64,000 bases of DNA from Pseudomonas cremoris (GTDB lineage: Bacteria; Pseudomonadota; Gammaproteobacteria; Pseudomonadales; Pseudomonadaceae). Below the pieces are notes generated by a model that searched no databases, was not told the DNA's origin, and was given only the letters and a program-made list of their open reading frames with translations. A program made the translations under genes and the position numbers. Positions 18,658 to 28,418 of this stretch are shown one piece after another (the first letter of the stretch is position 1; every line of letters begins with the position of its first letter). The DNA is taken from the NCBI RefSeq assembly GCF_014230465.1, contig NZ_JAAXCY010000004.1, forward strand, positions 372,001 to 436,000. The letters run 5' to 3'.

Positions 18658-19859
18658 TGCGCGATGTATTTATCTGTGACGCCATTCGTACCCCCATCGG
18701 CCGTTTCGGCGGTGGTTTGTCTACCGTACGCGCCGATGACTTGGCGGCACTGCCGATCAAGGCCTTGATCGAACGTAACCCCTCGGTGGACTGGAGCGCA
18801 GTGGATGAAGTGTTCCTGGGCTGCGCCAACCAGGCCGGCGAAGACAACCGCAACGTCGCCCGTATGGCGCTGTTGCTCGCGGGCTTGCCGGAGAGTATTC
18901 CCGGCGTGACCCTCAACCGTTTGTGCGCTTCAGGCATGGACGCGATTGGCACCGCTTTCCGCGCCATTGCCAGCGGCGAAATGGAGCTGGCGATTGCCGG
19001 TGGCGTCGAGTCGATGTCGCGCGCACCGTTTGTGATGGGCAAGGCCGATGCAGCGTTTTCGCGCAACATGAAGCTGGAAGACACCACCATCGGCTGGCGG
19101 TTTATCAACCCGTTGATGAAAGCCCAGTACGGCGTGGATGCGATGCCTCAGACCGCCGATAACGTTGCCGACGACTACCAGGTGTCCCGCGCCGATCAGG
19201 ACGCCTTTGCCCTGCGCAGCCAGCAACGTACCGCTGCCGCGCAAGCCGCAGGTTTCTTCGCCGAGGAAATCGTACCGGTGCGTGTCGCGCATAAAAAAGG
19301 CGAGACCGTGGTGGAGCACGATGAGCACCCACGGGCTGATACCACCCTGGAAGCGCTGACCAAACTCAAGCCGGTCAACGGCCCTGACAAAACCGTCACC
19401 GCCGGCAATGCCTCGGGTGTAAATGACGGTGCGGCGGCGTTGATCCTGGCCTCCGCCGAGGCTGTCAAGAAACACGGTCTCACGGCCCGCGCCCGCGTAT
19501 TGGGCATGGCCAGCGCCGGTGTTGCACCCCGTGTGATGGGCATCGGCCCGGTACCGGCGGTGCGCAAATTGGTAGAGCGCCTGGGCCTGGCGGTGAGCGA
19601 TTTCGACGTGATCGAACTCAACGAAGCGTTCGCCAGCCAAGGCTTGGCAGTGCTGCGTGAACTGGGCATCGCTGACGACGCGCCGCAGGTCAACCCGAAC
19701 GGCGGCGCCATCGCCCTCGGCCACCCGCTGGGCATGAGCGGCGCGCGGCTGGTACTGACGGCCCTGCATCAACTTGAAAAAACCGGCGGCAGCAAAGGCC
19801 TGGCAACCATGTGTGTGGGTGTCGGGCAAGGCTTGGCACTGGCGATTGAACGCATCTAA
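18657..19859 (+). CDS. pcaF: 3-oxoadipyl-CoA thiolase PcaF
   Basis: PcaF cleaves 3-oxoadipyl-CoA to succinyl-CoA and acetyl-CoA, the last step of the pathway. The 400-residue protein has the thiolase triad: nucleophile Cys90 in LNRLCASGMDA, His356 in ALGHPLGMSG, and Cys386 in TMCVGVGQG. It overlaps pcaJ by one base (TGATG), and pcaH follows after 17 bases. Confidence 0.96.
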   Translation: MRDVFICDAIRTPIGRFGGGLSTVRADDLAALPIKALIERNPSVDWSAVDEVFLGCANQAGEDNRNVARMALLLAGLPESIPGVTLNRLCASGMDAIGTAFRAIASGEMELAIAGGVESMSRAPFVMGKADAAFSRNMKLEDTTIGWRFINPLMKAQYGVDAMPQTADNVADDYQVSRADQDAFALRSQQRTAAAQAAGFFAEEIVPVRVAHKKGETVVEHDEHPRADTTLEALTKLKPVNGPDKTVTAGNASGVNDGAAALILASAEAVKKHGLTARARVLGMASAGVAPRVMGIGPVPAVRKLVERLGLAVSDFDVIELNEAFASQGLAVLRELGIADDAPQVNPNGGAIALGHPLGMSGARLVLTALHQLEKTGGSKGLATMCVGVGQGLALAIERI

Positions 19860-19876
19860 TAAGAGAGGACTGCACC

Positions 19877-20581
19877 ATGAGTGACAAGCCTGGATACCGG
19901 CGCCCGCAAGCGGGCACTCAACCTGATTACCTGCACCCGGCCTATCAGTCGACGAACCTGCGTTCGCCGTCCCAGCCGTTGGTGTTTCTGCCCCATTCCT
20001 TGTCGGAAATCACCGGCCCGACCATCGGCGCCGAGCGGGTCAACCCGAAGGACAACGACCTCACTGCCCAGCATGACGGCGAGCCCCAAGGCGAACGCAT
20101 CATCGTGCATGGCCGTGTACTTGACGAAAACGGCCTGCCGGTGCCGGGCATTCTGGTGGAGATCTGGCAGGCCAACGCCGCCGGTCGCTACAACCACAAG
20201 CGTGACCTGCACGACGCACCGCTGGACCCGAATTTCACCGGCACTGGCCGCACTGTCACCGACGCCGATGGCTGGTATCAGTTCCAGACCATCAAGCCCG
20301 GTGCCTACCCGTGGGGCAACCACCACAACGCGTGGCGCCCGGCGCACATCCACTTTTCGCTGTTCGGCCCGAGCGTGCTGACGCGCCTGGTCACGCAGAT
20401 GTACTTCCCCGGCGACCCGTTGCTGGAATACGACCCGATCTACAACTGCGTGCCGGACACCTCGGCCAAGCAGCGCCTGATCGCCCGCTTCGACCTGGAA
20501 AAAACCATTCCTTCCTATGCCCTCGGCTACCGCTGGGACATCGTCCTGCGCGGCCGCGACGCCACGCCGATGGAGAAATGA
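19877..20581 (+). CDS. pcaH: Protocatechuate 3,4-dioxygenase beta subunit
   Basis: PcaH is the Fe(III)-binding subunit that opens the protocatechuate ring between the two hydroxyls to give 3-carboxy-cis,cis-muconate. The 234-residue chain has the intradiol dioxygenase motif LVEIWQANAAGRYNHK and the RPAHIHFSLFG segment with the two iron-ligand histidines; ligand tyrosines are expected in the conserved YNH and YPWGNHHN regions. AGAGGA precedes the ATG, and pcaG begins two bases after the stop. Confidence 0.96.
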   Translation: MSDKPGYRRPQAGTQPDYLHPAYQSTNLRSPSQPLVFLPHSLSEITGPTIGAERVNPKDNDLTAQHDGEPQGERIIVHGRVLDENGLPVPGILVEIWQANAAGRYNHKRDLHDAPLDPNFTGTGRTVTDADGWYQFQTIKPGAYPWGNHHNAWRPAHIHFSLFGPSVLTRLVTQMYFPGDPLLEYDPIYNCVPDTSAKQRLIARFDLEKTIPSYALGYRWDIVLRGRDATPMEK

Positions 20582-20582
20582 G

Positions 20583-21149
20583 ATGACACTCAACGCAACC
20601 ACGTCCCACACCGTCGGGCCGTATTACCACATCGGCCTGACCTGGCTGAACCGCGAAGACCTGACCGTCGCCGCTACCCTCGGCGAGCGCGTGGCGATCA
20701 GCGGGCAAGTGGTGGATGGCAACGGTGATGTCGTCAACGACGCCATGCTGGAAGTCTGGCAGGCCAATGCCGCCGGCAAATACGACCACCCGGAAGACGA
20801 GCAGGACAAGGCTGTCGACCCGAACTTCGAAGGCTTTGGCCGGGTGCCGGTGGATGGGGAAGGGCGTTTTCGCTTTACCACCATCAAGCCGGGTGCCGTT
20901 CCGGGCCTGAAGGGCACGACCCAGGCCCCGCACCTGGTGGTGCTGGTGTTTGCCCGTGGGTTGGTGAAGCACCTGCTGACGCGGATTTACTTTGAGGGCG
21001 AGCCGATGAATGGGGATGACCCGTTGTTGGCGTGTGTGCCCGCTGAGCGACGCGGTACCTTGATTGCCAAGCCGGATGAGGCGGGTGTGCATCAGTGGAA
21101 TGTGATTTTGCAGGGGACCGATAAGGAAACGGTGTTCTTCGATTATTGA
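20583..21149 (+). CDS. pcaG: Protocatechuate 3,4-dioxygenase alpha subunit
   Basis: PcaG pairs with PcaH to form the active dioxygenase. The 188-residue chain starts TLNATTSHTVGPYYHIGL, typical of the alpha subunit, and carries the WQANAAGKYDHP motif. It lacks the paired iron histidines of PcaH (the region reads APHLVVLVFARG), as expected for the non-metal subunit. Confidence 0.95.
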   Translation: MTLNATTSHTVGPYYHIGLTWLNREDLTVAATLGERVAISGQVVDGNGDVVNDAMLEVWQANAAGKYDHPEDEQDKAVDPNFEGFGRVPVDGEGRFRFTTIKPGAVPGLKGTTQAPHLVVLVFARGLVKHLLTRIYFEGEPMNGDDPLLACVPAERRGTLIAKPDEAGVHQWNVILQGTDKETVFFDY

Positions 21150-21160
21150 ATTGGCCTTGA

Positions 21161-21264
21161 GGGCCTCATCGCAGGCAAGCCAGCTCCCACCTTCGAATGT
21201 GTTCACGAATCAAAACGTGTAAACACAGTAAATGTGGGAGCGGGCTTGCCCGCGAAGAGGCCCT
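21161..21264. repeat. Degenerate REP pair between pcaG and pcaT
   Basis: The right arm (TGTGGGAGCGGGCTTGCCCGCGAAGAGGCCC) is a good REP; the left arm (GGGCCTCATCGCAGGCAAGCCAGCTCCCAC) is diverged. It separates pcaG from pcaT and may attenuate read-through inside the cluster. Confidence 0.75.
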
Positions 21265-21356
21265 CGCAGGCACCACATACCCAAAAGTCTTGTTGCGGAA
21301 CATGGTTGTTGCAAAGTATGTCTAGGCTATAACCGTTCCCACTGAGTGAAAAAACC

Positions 21357-22652
21357 ATGACAACAACAACGAGTCACTACACCGGAGAAGAACGCAGCAA
21401 AAGGATTTTTGCGATTGTCGGTGCCTCCTCCGGCAACCTCGTCGAATGGTTCGACTTCTACGTCTATGCCTTCTGCGCCATTTACTTTGCCCCGGCGTTT
21501 TTTCCGTCGGACGACCCTACGGTCCAACTGCTCAACACCGCCGGTGTGTTCGCCGCCGGGTTCCTGATGCGACCTATCGGCGGCTGGCTGTTTGGCCGAG
21601 TGGCCGACAAACACGGTCGTAAAAACTCAATGATGATCTCGGTGCTGATGATGTGCGCCGGTTCGCTGGTCATCGCCTTTTTGCCGACTTACAAAGACAT
21701 CGGGGCCTGGGCGCCGGCGTTGCTGTTGGTGGCGCGCCTGTTCCAGGGCTTGTCGGTGGGTGGCGAATACGGCACCACCGCGACCTACATGAGTGAGGTC
21801 GCGCTCAAGGGCCAGCGCGGGTTCTTTGCCTCGTTCCAGTACGTGACACTGATCGGCGGGCAACTGCTGGCCGTGCTGGTGGTGGTGATCCTGCAACAGA
21901 TCCTCACCGAAGAAGAATTGCGCGCCTGGGGCTGGCGGATTCCGTTCGTGATCGGCGCCATCGCGGCGGTGATCTCGCTGTTGCTTCGTCGTACCCTCAA
22001 GGAGACGACCAGCAAGGAAATGCGCCAGGACAAGGACGCCGGCAGCATCGCCGCGTTGTTCCGCAATCACAAAGCAGCGTTTATCACCGTGCTCGGCTAC
22101 ACCGCCGGTGGCTCGCTGATTTTCTACACGTTCACCACTTACATGCAGAAGTACCTGGTGAACACCGCCGGGATGCACGCGAAGACCGCCAGCTACATCA
22201 TGACCGGCGCACTGTTCGTGTACATGTGCATGCAGCCACTGTTCGGCATGCTTTCGGACAAGATCGGCCGTCGTAACTCGATGCTGTGGTTCGGTGCCCT
22301 CGGCACCCTGTGCACGGTGCCGATCCTGCTCACGTTGAAAACCGTCACCAGCCCTTTCCTGGCCTTCGTGCTGATCTCGCTGGCTCTGGCCATCGTGAGC
22401 TTCTACACCTCGATCAGCGGCCTGGTGAAAGCGGAAATGTTCCCACCGCATGTGCGTGCCCTCGGTGTGGGCCTGGCCTATGCGGTGGCCAACGCGATCT
22501 TTGGTGGCTCTGCGGAGTACGTGGCCTTGGGGCTCAAATCCATGGGCATGGAAAATACCTTTTACTGGTACGTCACCGGCATGATGGCGGTGGCCTTCCT
22601 GTTCAGCTTGCGCTTGCCGAAACAGGCCGAGTACTTGCACCACGATTTGTAA
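21357..22652 (+). CDS. pcaT: PcaT, dicarboxylic acid/3-oxoadipate MFS transporter
   Basis: The 431-residue protein is of the metabolite:H+ symporter (MHS, KgtP-like) group: [14 protein letters not shown] in helix 1, [18 protein letters not shown] after helix 2, and [15 protein letters not shown] in helix 5. In P. putida PcaT imports 3-oxoadipate. It sits between pcaHG and pcaBDC; a weak ribosome binding site (GAGTGAAA) precedes the ATG. Confidence 0.9.
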   Translation: MTTTTSHYTGEERSKRIFAIVGASSGNLVEWFDFYVYAFCAIYFAPAFFPSDDPTVQLLNTAGVFAAGFLMRPIGGWLFGRVADKHGRKNSMMISVLMMCAGSLVIAFLPTYKDIGAWAPALLLVARLFQGLSVGGEYGTTATYMSEVALKGQRGFFASFQYVTLIGGQLLAVLVVVILQQILTEEELRAWGWRIPFVIGAIAAVISLLLRRTLKETTSKEMRQDKDAGSIAALFRNHKAAFITVLGYTAGGSLIFYTFTTYMQKYLVNTAGMHAKTASYIMTGALFVYMCMQPLFGMLSDKIGRRNSMLWFGALGTLCTVPILLTLKTVTSPFLAFVLISLALAIVSFYTSISGLVKAEMFPPHVRALGVGLAYAVANAIFGGSAEYVALGLKSMGMENTFYWYVTGMMAVAFLFSLRLPKQAEYLHHDL

Positions 22653-22662
22653 GGGACGCGTT

Positions 22663-24018
22663 ATGACACTGCGCACGAGCAACCAATTGTTCGACGCTTA
22701 CTTCACGGCAGACAGCATGGCTGAGGTGTTCTGCGACACCGGACGCTTGCAGGGCATGCTGGATTTCGAGGCAGCGCTGGCGCGGGCCGAGGCCCGGGTC
22801 GGTTTGATCCCGCACGCCGCCGTCGCTCCGATTGCCCAGGCGTGCCTGGCGTCGCTGTATGACGTGGATGCCCTCGGCGTGGCAATTGCCACGGCGGGGA
22901 ATTCGGCCATTCCGCTGGTGAAGGCCTTGGGCAAGTTGATTGCCAGTGAGGATGCTGGCGCCGAGCGTTATGTGCACCTGGGCGCCACCAGCCAGGATGT
23001 GATGGACACCGGCCTGGTGCTGCAACTGCGCCAAGCGGTGTTGTTGATCGAAACGGACCTGGCACGACTGGGTGACATCCTGGCCGCCCAGGCCCAGCGT
23101 TATGCCGCTGTGCCCTTGGCTGGGCGCACCTGGTTGCAGCATGCGACGCCAGTCACCCTGGGGATGAAAATCGCCGGGTGGCTGGGCGCGGTCACCCGCA
23201 GTCGCCAACGCCTGCGCGAACTCAAGCCGCGCTTGATGGTGCTGCAATTCGGTGGTGCGTCCGGCACGTTGGCGGCGCTGGGTGAGCAGGCGATGCCGGT
23301 GGCCGAAGCCCTGGCGGCGGAGTTGCAACTGGCCTTGCCTGAGCAGCCTTGGCACACCCAACGTGATCGCCTGGTGGAGTTCGCCAGCGTGCTTGGTCTG
23401 ATCGCCGGCAGCCTCGGTAAATTGGGCCGCGACGTCAGCCTGTTGATGCAGACCGAAGCGGCTGAAGTGTTCGAACCCTCGGCGCCGGGCAAGGGCGGTT
23501 CGTCGACCATGCCGCACAAACGCAACCCCGTGGGCGCTGCCGTGCTGATCAGCGCGGCGACCCGTGTGCCTGGCTTGGTGGCGACGATGTTCAGCGCGAT
23601 GCCCCAGGAACACGAGCGCAGCCTCGGCCTGTGGCATGCCGAATGGGAAACCCTGCCGGACATTTGCCGCTTGGTTTCCGGGGCGCTGCAACAGGCACTG
23701 CTGGTGAGCGAAGGGCTGGAAGTCGACGCCGAACGCATGGGCAAAAACCTCGACCTGACCCAAGGCCTGGTGCTGGCCGAAGCCGTAAGTATCGTGCTTG
23801 CCCAACGCCTGGGTCGTGAGACCGCGCACCATCTGCTGGAGCAATGCTGCAAACGTGCGGTCGCCGAGCAGCGGCATCTGCGTGCAGTACTGGCAGATGA
23901 ACCACAGATCACGGCCGAACTGCCAGCCGCCGAACTCGATCGCCTGCTCGACCCTGCCCATTACCTGGGCCAGGCGCAAACCTGGGTCAGCCGCGCCGTA
24001 ACCGAACACTTCTCTTGA
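22663..24018 (+). CDS. pcaB: 3-carboxy-cis,cis-muconate cycloisomerase PcaB
   Basis: PcaB lactonises 3-carboxymuconate to 4-carboxymuconolactone. The 451-residue protein is of the fumarase/aspartase superfamily and carries its signature GKGGSSTMPHKRNP, as well as HLGATSQDVMDTG. It starts ten bases after pcaT and ends ten bases before pcaD. Confidence 0.95.
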   Translation: MTLRTSNQLFDAYFTADSMAEVFCDTGRLQGMLDFEAALARAEARVGLIPHAAVAPIAQACLASLYDVDALGVAIATAGNSAIPLVKALGKLIASEDAGAERYVHLGATSQDVMDTGLVLQLRQAVLLIETDLARLGDILAAQAQRYAAVPLAGRTWLQHATPVTLGMKIAGWLGAVTRSRQRLRELKPRLMVLQFGGASGTLAALGEQAMPVAEALAAELQLALPEQPWHTQRDRLVEFASVLGLIAGSLGKLGRDVSLLMQTEAAEVFEPSAPGKGGSSTMPHKRNPVGAAVLISAATRVPGLVATMFSAMPQEHERSLGLWHAEWETLPDICRLVSGALQQALLVSEGLEVDAERMGKNLDLTQGLVLAEAVSIVLAQRLGRETAHHLLEQCCKRAVAEQRHLRAVLADEPQITAELPAAELDRLLDPAHYLGQAQTWVSRAVTEHFS

Positions 24019-24028
24019 GGAGACCGCT

Positions 24029-24820
24029 GTGGCATTTGTACAACTCGCCGAGGGCGAACTGCATTACCAATTGGACGGACCTGTGGATGCGCCAGTACTG
24101 GTGTTGTCCAACTCGTTGGGCACCGACCTGCACATGTGGGACCTCCAGATCCCGGCCTTCACCCAGCACTTTCGCGTGCTGCGCTTCGACACTCGCGGCC
24201 ATGGCAAATCCCTGGTTACCGAAGGCCCCTACAGCATCGAGCAACTGGGTCGCGACGTGATCGCGCTGCTGGATGCGCTGGATATTCCGCGCGCGCACTT
24301 CTGTGGTTTGTCCATGGGCGGCTTGATCGGCCAATGGCTGGGCATCAACGCGGGTTCGCGCTTGCACCGTCTGGTGGTGTGCAACACCGCCGCCAAGATC
24401 GGCACGCCTGAGGTGTGGAACCCACGCATCGAGATGGTGTTGCGTGACGGCGCGGCGGCGATGACCGCCCTGCGCGATGCATCGATTGCACGCTGGTTTA
24501 CTGCGGACTTCGCCGAAGCGCATCCGCATCAAGCCAAGCTGATCACCGACATGCTGGCGGCTACATCACCCGAAGGCTACGCAGCCAACTGCGGCGCCGT
24601 GCGCGATGCGGATTTCCGTGAACAGTTATCGTCAATCAAGGTGCCGACGTTGGTGGTTGCTGGCACTGAAGACGCGGTCACACCGCCTGCCGGCAGCCAC
24701 TATATCCAGACCCATGTGCAAGGTGCCGAATACGCCGAGTTCTACGCGGCGCACCTGTCCAATGTCCAAGCGGGTGCTGCGTTCAGCGACCGTGTTGTCG
24801 AATTTTTGCTGGCCCCCTGA
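24029..24820 (+). CDS. pcaD: 3-oxoadipate enol-lactonase PcaD
   Basis: PcaD hydrolyses the enol-lactone to 3-oxoadipate. The 263-residue alpha/beta hydrolase has the nucleophile elbow GLSMGG with Ser95, an oxyanion region LSNSLGTDLHMWD, and the RFDTRGHGKS strand-turn. It lies in the pcaBDC block with short gaps. Confidence 0.95.
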   Translation: MAFVQLAEGELHYQLDGPVDAPVLVLSNSLGTDLHMWDLQIPAFTQHFRVLRFDTRGHGKSLVTEGPYSIEQLGRDVIALLDALDIPRAHFCGLSMGGLIGQWLGINAGSRLHRLVVCNTAAKIGTPEVWNPRIEMVLRDGAAAMTALRDASIARWFTADFAEAHPHQAKLITDMLAATSPEGYAANCGAVRDADFREQLSSIKVPTLVVAGTEDAVTPPAGSHYIQTHVQGAEYAEFYAAHLSNVQAGAAFSDRVVEFLLAP

Positions 24821-24830
24821 GGATTTTTTT

Positions 24831-25229
24831 GTGGACGAGAAACAACGTTACGCCGAGGGCCTGCAAGTACGCCGCGAAGTGCTGGGCGATGCCCACGTCG
24901 ACCGCAGCCTCAATGCCCTGACCGAGTTCAATAGCGAGTTTCAGGAAATGATCACCCGCCACGCCTGGGGTGATATCTGGACCCGCCCGGGCCTGCCTCG
25001 GCACACCCGTAGCCTGATCACCATCGCCATGTTGATTGGCATGAACCGCAGTGAGGAGTTGAAGCTGCACCTGCGTGCCGCTGCCAGCAACGGGGTGACT
25101 CGCGCAGAGATAAAAGAGGTGCTGATGCAGAGCGCGATCTACTGCGGGATTCCGGCGGCGAATGCGACGTTTCATTTGGCGGAGTCGGTGTGGGATGAGC
25201 TGGGTGTCGAGTCTCGCCAGACTGACTGA
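24831..25229 (+). CDS. pcaC: 4-carboxymuconolactone decarboxylase PcaC
   Basis: PcaC decarboxylates 4-carboxymuconolactone to the enol-lactone used by PcaD. The 132-residue length and segments RPGLPRHTRSLITIAMLIG and EIKEVLMQSAIYCGIPA fit the family. The start is a GTG at 24831, ten bases past pcaD. It is the last gene of the cluster and is followed by a REP pair. Confidence 0.95.
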   Translation: MDEKQRYAEGLQVRREVLGDAHVDRSLNALTEFNSEFQEMITRHAWGDIWTRPGLPRHTRSLITIAMLIGMNRSEELKLHLRAAASNGVTRAEIKEVLMQSAIYCGIPAANATFHLAESVWDELGVESRQTD

Positions 25230-25245
25230 GTTGAAATGCGATCAA

Positions 25246-25340
25246 AAATGTGGGAGCGGGCTTGCTCGCGAATGCGGTGGTTCAGTTTATACATGTGGTG
25301 ACCGACACGGCGCTTTCGCGAGCAAGCCCGCTCCCACATT
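25246..25340. repeat. REP pair closing the pca cluster
   Basis: Arms AATGTGGGAGCGGGCTTGCT and its inverse are separated by about 45 bases. The pair lies between the convergent pcaC and deacetylase genes. Confidence 0.9.
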
Positions 25341-25352
25341 GATTTCAGGGTG

Positions 25353-26252
25353 TCAGTGGGAATCTGCGTCCCATACCCAGTTCCACACGCCAGGCAAATG
25401 CACTGGCTCGCTCACCTCTTTAACCGACCTGGCCAACGCCGCCCGCTCCAGCGCGTCATGGTCGGTATAGAACGGCTCCGCCGCCGTCCTCACCCCGGTG
25501 ACCCGCGCGCTATCGAGCAATATCTGCAAGTACTCCTGCATATGCCGCGCCGTATAGCGGTTGATGTCATGGAACGTCACCACCACTGGTATCACGCCAT
25601 CCACTGTCGGCAATTCCCCCAGGGCAATGTGCTCGCGTACCACTGAGAGCTGGTGATACAGGTTGGCGCGGCGCCGTGGGCTGCCATTGAAACCCCATAT
25701 CTTGCCGTCATTGGCGCTCAAGTCAGTGAGCAATACGTGCATGCCGTGGCGCTGGTAGGCGGCGAAGGTGCGCCGGTCGTAGTTCCAGAATGGCGGGCGC
25801 ACCAGTTGCGGCGGCGCGCCTGTGATCGCCGCAATGTCGGCAGCGCCCTGAGTGAGGGTGCTTTCCAGCTCGGCGTCATTGAGCCAGCGATGGTTGGTAT
25901 GAAAGGCCGTTGCGGTGTGGAAGGCGAGGATATGGCCTGCAGCGAACTCACGCTCCATGGTCTTGCGGCCCCGTGAACTGCCGCCGGAACGCGACGCTTC
26001 GGTCTGCAGGAAAAACACCGCCTTGATGCCCGGCAGTATCGGGTTATGCGCCAAGTCGGCAACCACCGAGCGGCTCGGGTTGTTGTAACCCGAAGCGCTT
26101 GGGCCATCATCGAAGGTCAGCAGGAAACGGATCGGCGCCTGGGTTTGCAGGCGTTGTTCGGTCTGCGGCGTCAGGGCGATGGGCGCGCCGATGCAGCCAC
26201 TGAGGCTCAAGGCCAGGGCAAGCAGGGCGCACGCTAAAGCGAAGGATTTCAT
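25353..26252 (-). CDS. Polysaccharide deacetylase family lipoprotein (NodB fold)
   Basis: The 299-residue product has a lipoprotein signal with lipobox LSGC, so it should be membrane-anchored and face the periplasm. The NodB catalytic motifs are present: TFDDGPS (metal/base Asp), HTNH metal histidines, and RPPFWNYD. Members remove N-acetyl groups from chitin-like polymers or peptidoglycan. The ATG at 26252 is preferred over a GTG three codons earlier. The physical link to pca genes looks incidental. Confidence 0.88.
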   Translation of the reverse strand: MKSFALACALLALALSLSGCIGAPIALTPQTEQRLQTQAPIRFLLTFDDGPSASGYNNPSRSVVADLAHNPILPGIKAVFFLQTEASRSGGSSRGRKTMEREFAAGHILAFHTATAFHTNHRWLNDAELESTLTQGAADIAAITGAPPQLVRPPFWNYDRRTFAAYQRHGMHVLLTDLSANDGKIWGFNGSPRRRANLYHQLSVVREHIALGELPTVDGVIPVVVTFHDINRYTARHMQEYLQILLDSARVTGVRTAAEPFYTDHDALERAALARSVKEVSEPVHLPGVWNWVWDADSH

Positions 26253-26271
26253 GGTGTGCACGGGCTCGAAT

Positions 26272-26304
26272 AAAAAGCCGCTGCTGATTTAGCTCAGCAG
26301 CGGC
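26272..26304 (-). terminator. Rho-independent terminator of the porin gene
   Basis: An eleven-base-pair stem GCCGCTGCTGA / TCAGCAGCGGC with a six-base loop is followed on the minus strand by TTTTTATT. Confidence 0.9.
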
Positions 26305-26337
26305 AGGCGCGCACCATACAGCAAGGTCGATGACGGT

Positions 26338-27588
26338 TTACAGCAGACTGATCGGGTAACTGACGATCAACCGGTTTTCATCGAACTCGTTGTTGCTGTA
26401 GTCCCGGCGCATGCTGGAATTGCGCCAGCGCACAGTGAGGTCCTTCAGCGCGCCGCTTTGCACGGTATAGCCCAGTTCACTCTCGCGGCCCCATTCCTTG
26501 CCGTCGGTAATGGTGCCGGTGTGCACGTTGCTGCCGCTGATATAGCGGTTCATCAGCGTCAGGCCCGGCACGCCGAGGGCGGCGAAGTTGTAGTCGTGGC
26601 GCACTTGCCAGGATTTTTCCTGGGCGTTGTCGTAGCTGGAGTTGTAGCTGTCGTTGGCCAGGGTGCCGCCGCTGGTGCCGTTGACGCGCATCCAGGCATT
26701 GTTGCCGGTGAGTTTTTGCAGGCCGACGTAGAAGGTGTTGCCGCCGTACTTGGCCGAGAACAGGCCGGACCAGGTCTTGTTGTCCAGCTCGCCTGCGCGG
26801 GCGCTGCCATCGTCCTTGCCGTAGAAGAACCCGAGGTTGGCGCCCAGGGTCCAGTCGCCCAGCGGTTGGCTGTGGATCAGGTTGACGTACTGCTGGCGGT
26901 AGATGTCCTTGAGCTGGGCGTTCCACAGGCCGATCTGGGTGCGCTTGTCGTTGAACGCGTACTCGCCGCCCTGGAAGTTGAAACGGTCGGAGGTGAACGC
27001 GGTTTTACCGGTCATGGACATGTCGGTCATGCTGCTGTCGTCCCGCGGGCTGTTGGCGCGGAACTGACCGCCGTACAGCGTGAGGCCGGCGATTTCTTTG
27101 GAGGTGATCTGCCCACCGCGCAGGGTTTGCGGTAGGGAGCGACCATCGTCGGCGCGCAGGATTGGCAGCACCGGCATCCATTCGCCAACCTTTACTTCGG
27201 TCTTCGAGATCTTTGCCTTGAAGGCTACGCCAAGTCGTCCGAAGTTATCGGCCGGGCGACCGTCGTGGTCCAGCGGCAGCAACTGGGTGCCGCCAGTACC
27301 GCGTCCGCCATCGAGCTTCAACGAGTACAAGCCCAACACATCCACGCCGAAACCCACCGTGCCTTGGGTAAACCCGGATTTGGCATCGAGGATGAAACTC
27401 TGCGTCCACTCCTGCGCGCCGCCCTGGGCCTTGGTGGGGTTGGTGAAGTTGCGGTTGATGAAGAAGTTGCGCAGGTTGAGGTTGGCGCTGGCGTCTTCGA
27501 GGAAGCCGTGTTCTTCGGCGACGGCGGGCAGGGCAAGGGTGGCGACAGCGGTTGCCAGCAACAGCTGGCGCGGGTGCAAAGTGCTCAT
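26338..27588 (-). CDS. OprD-family outer-membrane porin
   Basis: The 416-residue product has a signal peptide (LLLATAVATLALPAVA), then the OprD-family start GFLEDASANLNLRNFFINRN and a series of amphipathic strands ending in a C-terminal hydrophobic strand (LIVSYPISLL). OprD-type channels take up small carboxylates, and those near aromatic clusters (BenF, PhaK, OpdK) carry aromatic acids. Its place next to pca suggests the same role here. The start at 27588 gives the proper signal peptide. The gene has its own terminator and is on the strand opposite to pca. Confidence 0.9.
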   Translation of the reverse strand: MSTLHPRQLLLATAVATLALPAVAEEHGFLEDASANLNLRNFFINRNFTNPTKAQGGAQEWTQSFILDAKSGFTQGTVGFGVDVLGLYSLKLDGGRGTGGTQLLPLDHDGRPADNFGRLGVAFKAKISKTEVKVGEWMPVLPILRADDGRSLPQTLRGGQITSKEIAGLTLYGGQFRANSPRDDSSMTDMSMTGKTAFTSDRFNFQGGEYAFNDKRTQIGLWNAQLKDIYRQQYVNLIHSQPLGDWTLGANLGFFYGKDDGSARAGELDNKTWSGLFSAKYGGNTFYVGLQKLTGNNAWMRVNGTSGGTLANDSYNSSYDNAQEKSWQVRHDYNFAALGVPGLTLMNRYISGSNVHTGTITDGKEWGRESELGYTVQSGALKDLTVRWRNSSMRRDYSNNEFDENRLIVSYPISLL

Positions 27589-27842
27589 GGCGTTAGGACC
27601 TGTTGTTATTGGGGTTATGCAGGTGCGGGCCATGGTGAGAGGGCGATGGGGAAGATTCAATTGGGGGGAATATGGGTTTGGGCGGTGATCGAACGTTATT
27701 CGATGTAAGCCTGGTTAATCGTGGAGTTCTGCTATCGACCTGTCAGAGTTGACAGTTGTTCAGGTGTGCCATCGAAGACTAATGTGGCCAGGCGACACGG
27801 TATTGGGGGTATGTTCCAATTGAGTTAGTTGAGGTATTCACC
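27589..27842. other. Divergent promoter region of the porin gene
   Basis: No gene is seen. An inverted repeat ATCGAA-N5-TTCGAT at 27688-27704 could be a regulator site for the porin gene. Confidence 0.35.
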
Positions 27843-28340
27843 ATGATCCATTTACACAAACCCAAGACAGTGACCCTGCCTGACGGCTTAACCACTAGCC
27901 CCGTTGAAGGTCACATTCTTGGCGAGTTGAGGCTGCAGTTTTATTCGTTTTTTCCATTCGCCTGTATTGACCTGGTTTACGTTGGCGACACAACGTCTGC
28001 TTATTTCTTTCTGAAAGGCGTTAGTACAGATTTGAAATACGAGATTATTTTGTCCGGTCCCCACACGCTGGAAGAAGGGAAGACTTACAGGATCGGTGAA
28101 GAGACTGGCGATGTGCAGGCCCAGTTTTACATCTATGACGATGACTACGAGGCCTACTCGCCAGCCAGCGGTAGCTTGACGGTGACTACCGTGGAGCAGG
28201 TCGACGAATACCAGGTTATTACAGCGAACACGGAGTTCGATTTTGTTGTATTTGATAAGGAGGATGTCGCTCAAAAGGCGAAGGTCATTGCCCATGAGAT
28301 TCGCGTCAATACTCGCCCTCTCAAAAAAAAAGCACCATGA
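27843..28340 (+). CDS. Hypothetical protein (165 aa), AT-rich gene
   Basis: I do not recognise this protein. It has no signal peptide or membrane segment and is rich in aromatic and acidic residues (YIYDDDYEAYSPASGS), with predicted alternating beta strands, which suggests a beta-sandwich. The gene is clearly more AT-rich than its neighbours, a possible sign of recent acquisition. No good ribosome binding site is obvious before the ATG. Confidence 0.6.
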   Translation: MIHLHKPKTVTLPDGLTTSPVEGHILGELRLQFYSFFPFACIDLVYVGDTTSAYFFLKGVSTDLKYEIILSGPHTLEEGKTYRIGEETGDVQAQFYIYDDDYEAYSPASGSLTVTTVEQVDEYQVITANTEFDFVVFDKEDVAQKAKVIAHEIRVNTRPLKKKAP

Positions 28341-28357
28341 ACATGGCCTGTTTCAAG

Positions 28358-28398
28358 TGCCCCTAGGCCGCATTGTTTCTGGCAATAGGGGCGCTTGC
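28358..28398. terminator. Long-loop hairpin between convergent genes
   Basis: AAGTGCCCCTA pairs imperfectly with TAGGGGCGCTT around a loop of about 19 bases. It lies between the stops of the hypothetical gene and the J-protein gene and has no good T run. Confidence 0.4.
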
Positions 28399-28418
28399 TA
28401 GTGTGCGTGAAGGCGCCC

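Noticed and set aside
22603..24009. 468-codon open frame opposite pcaB
   Set aside because: Shadow frame; PcaB signature is on the other strand within an operon.
25246..25340. REP pairs as rho-independent terminators
   Set aside because: Arms are far apart, lack T runs and recur with the same core in many places, so they are REP elements.
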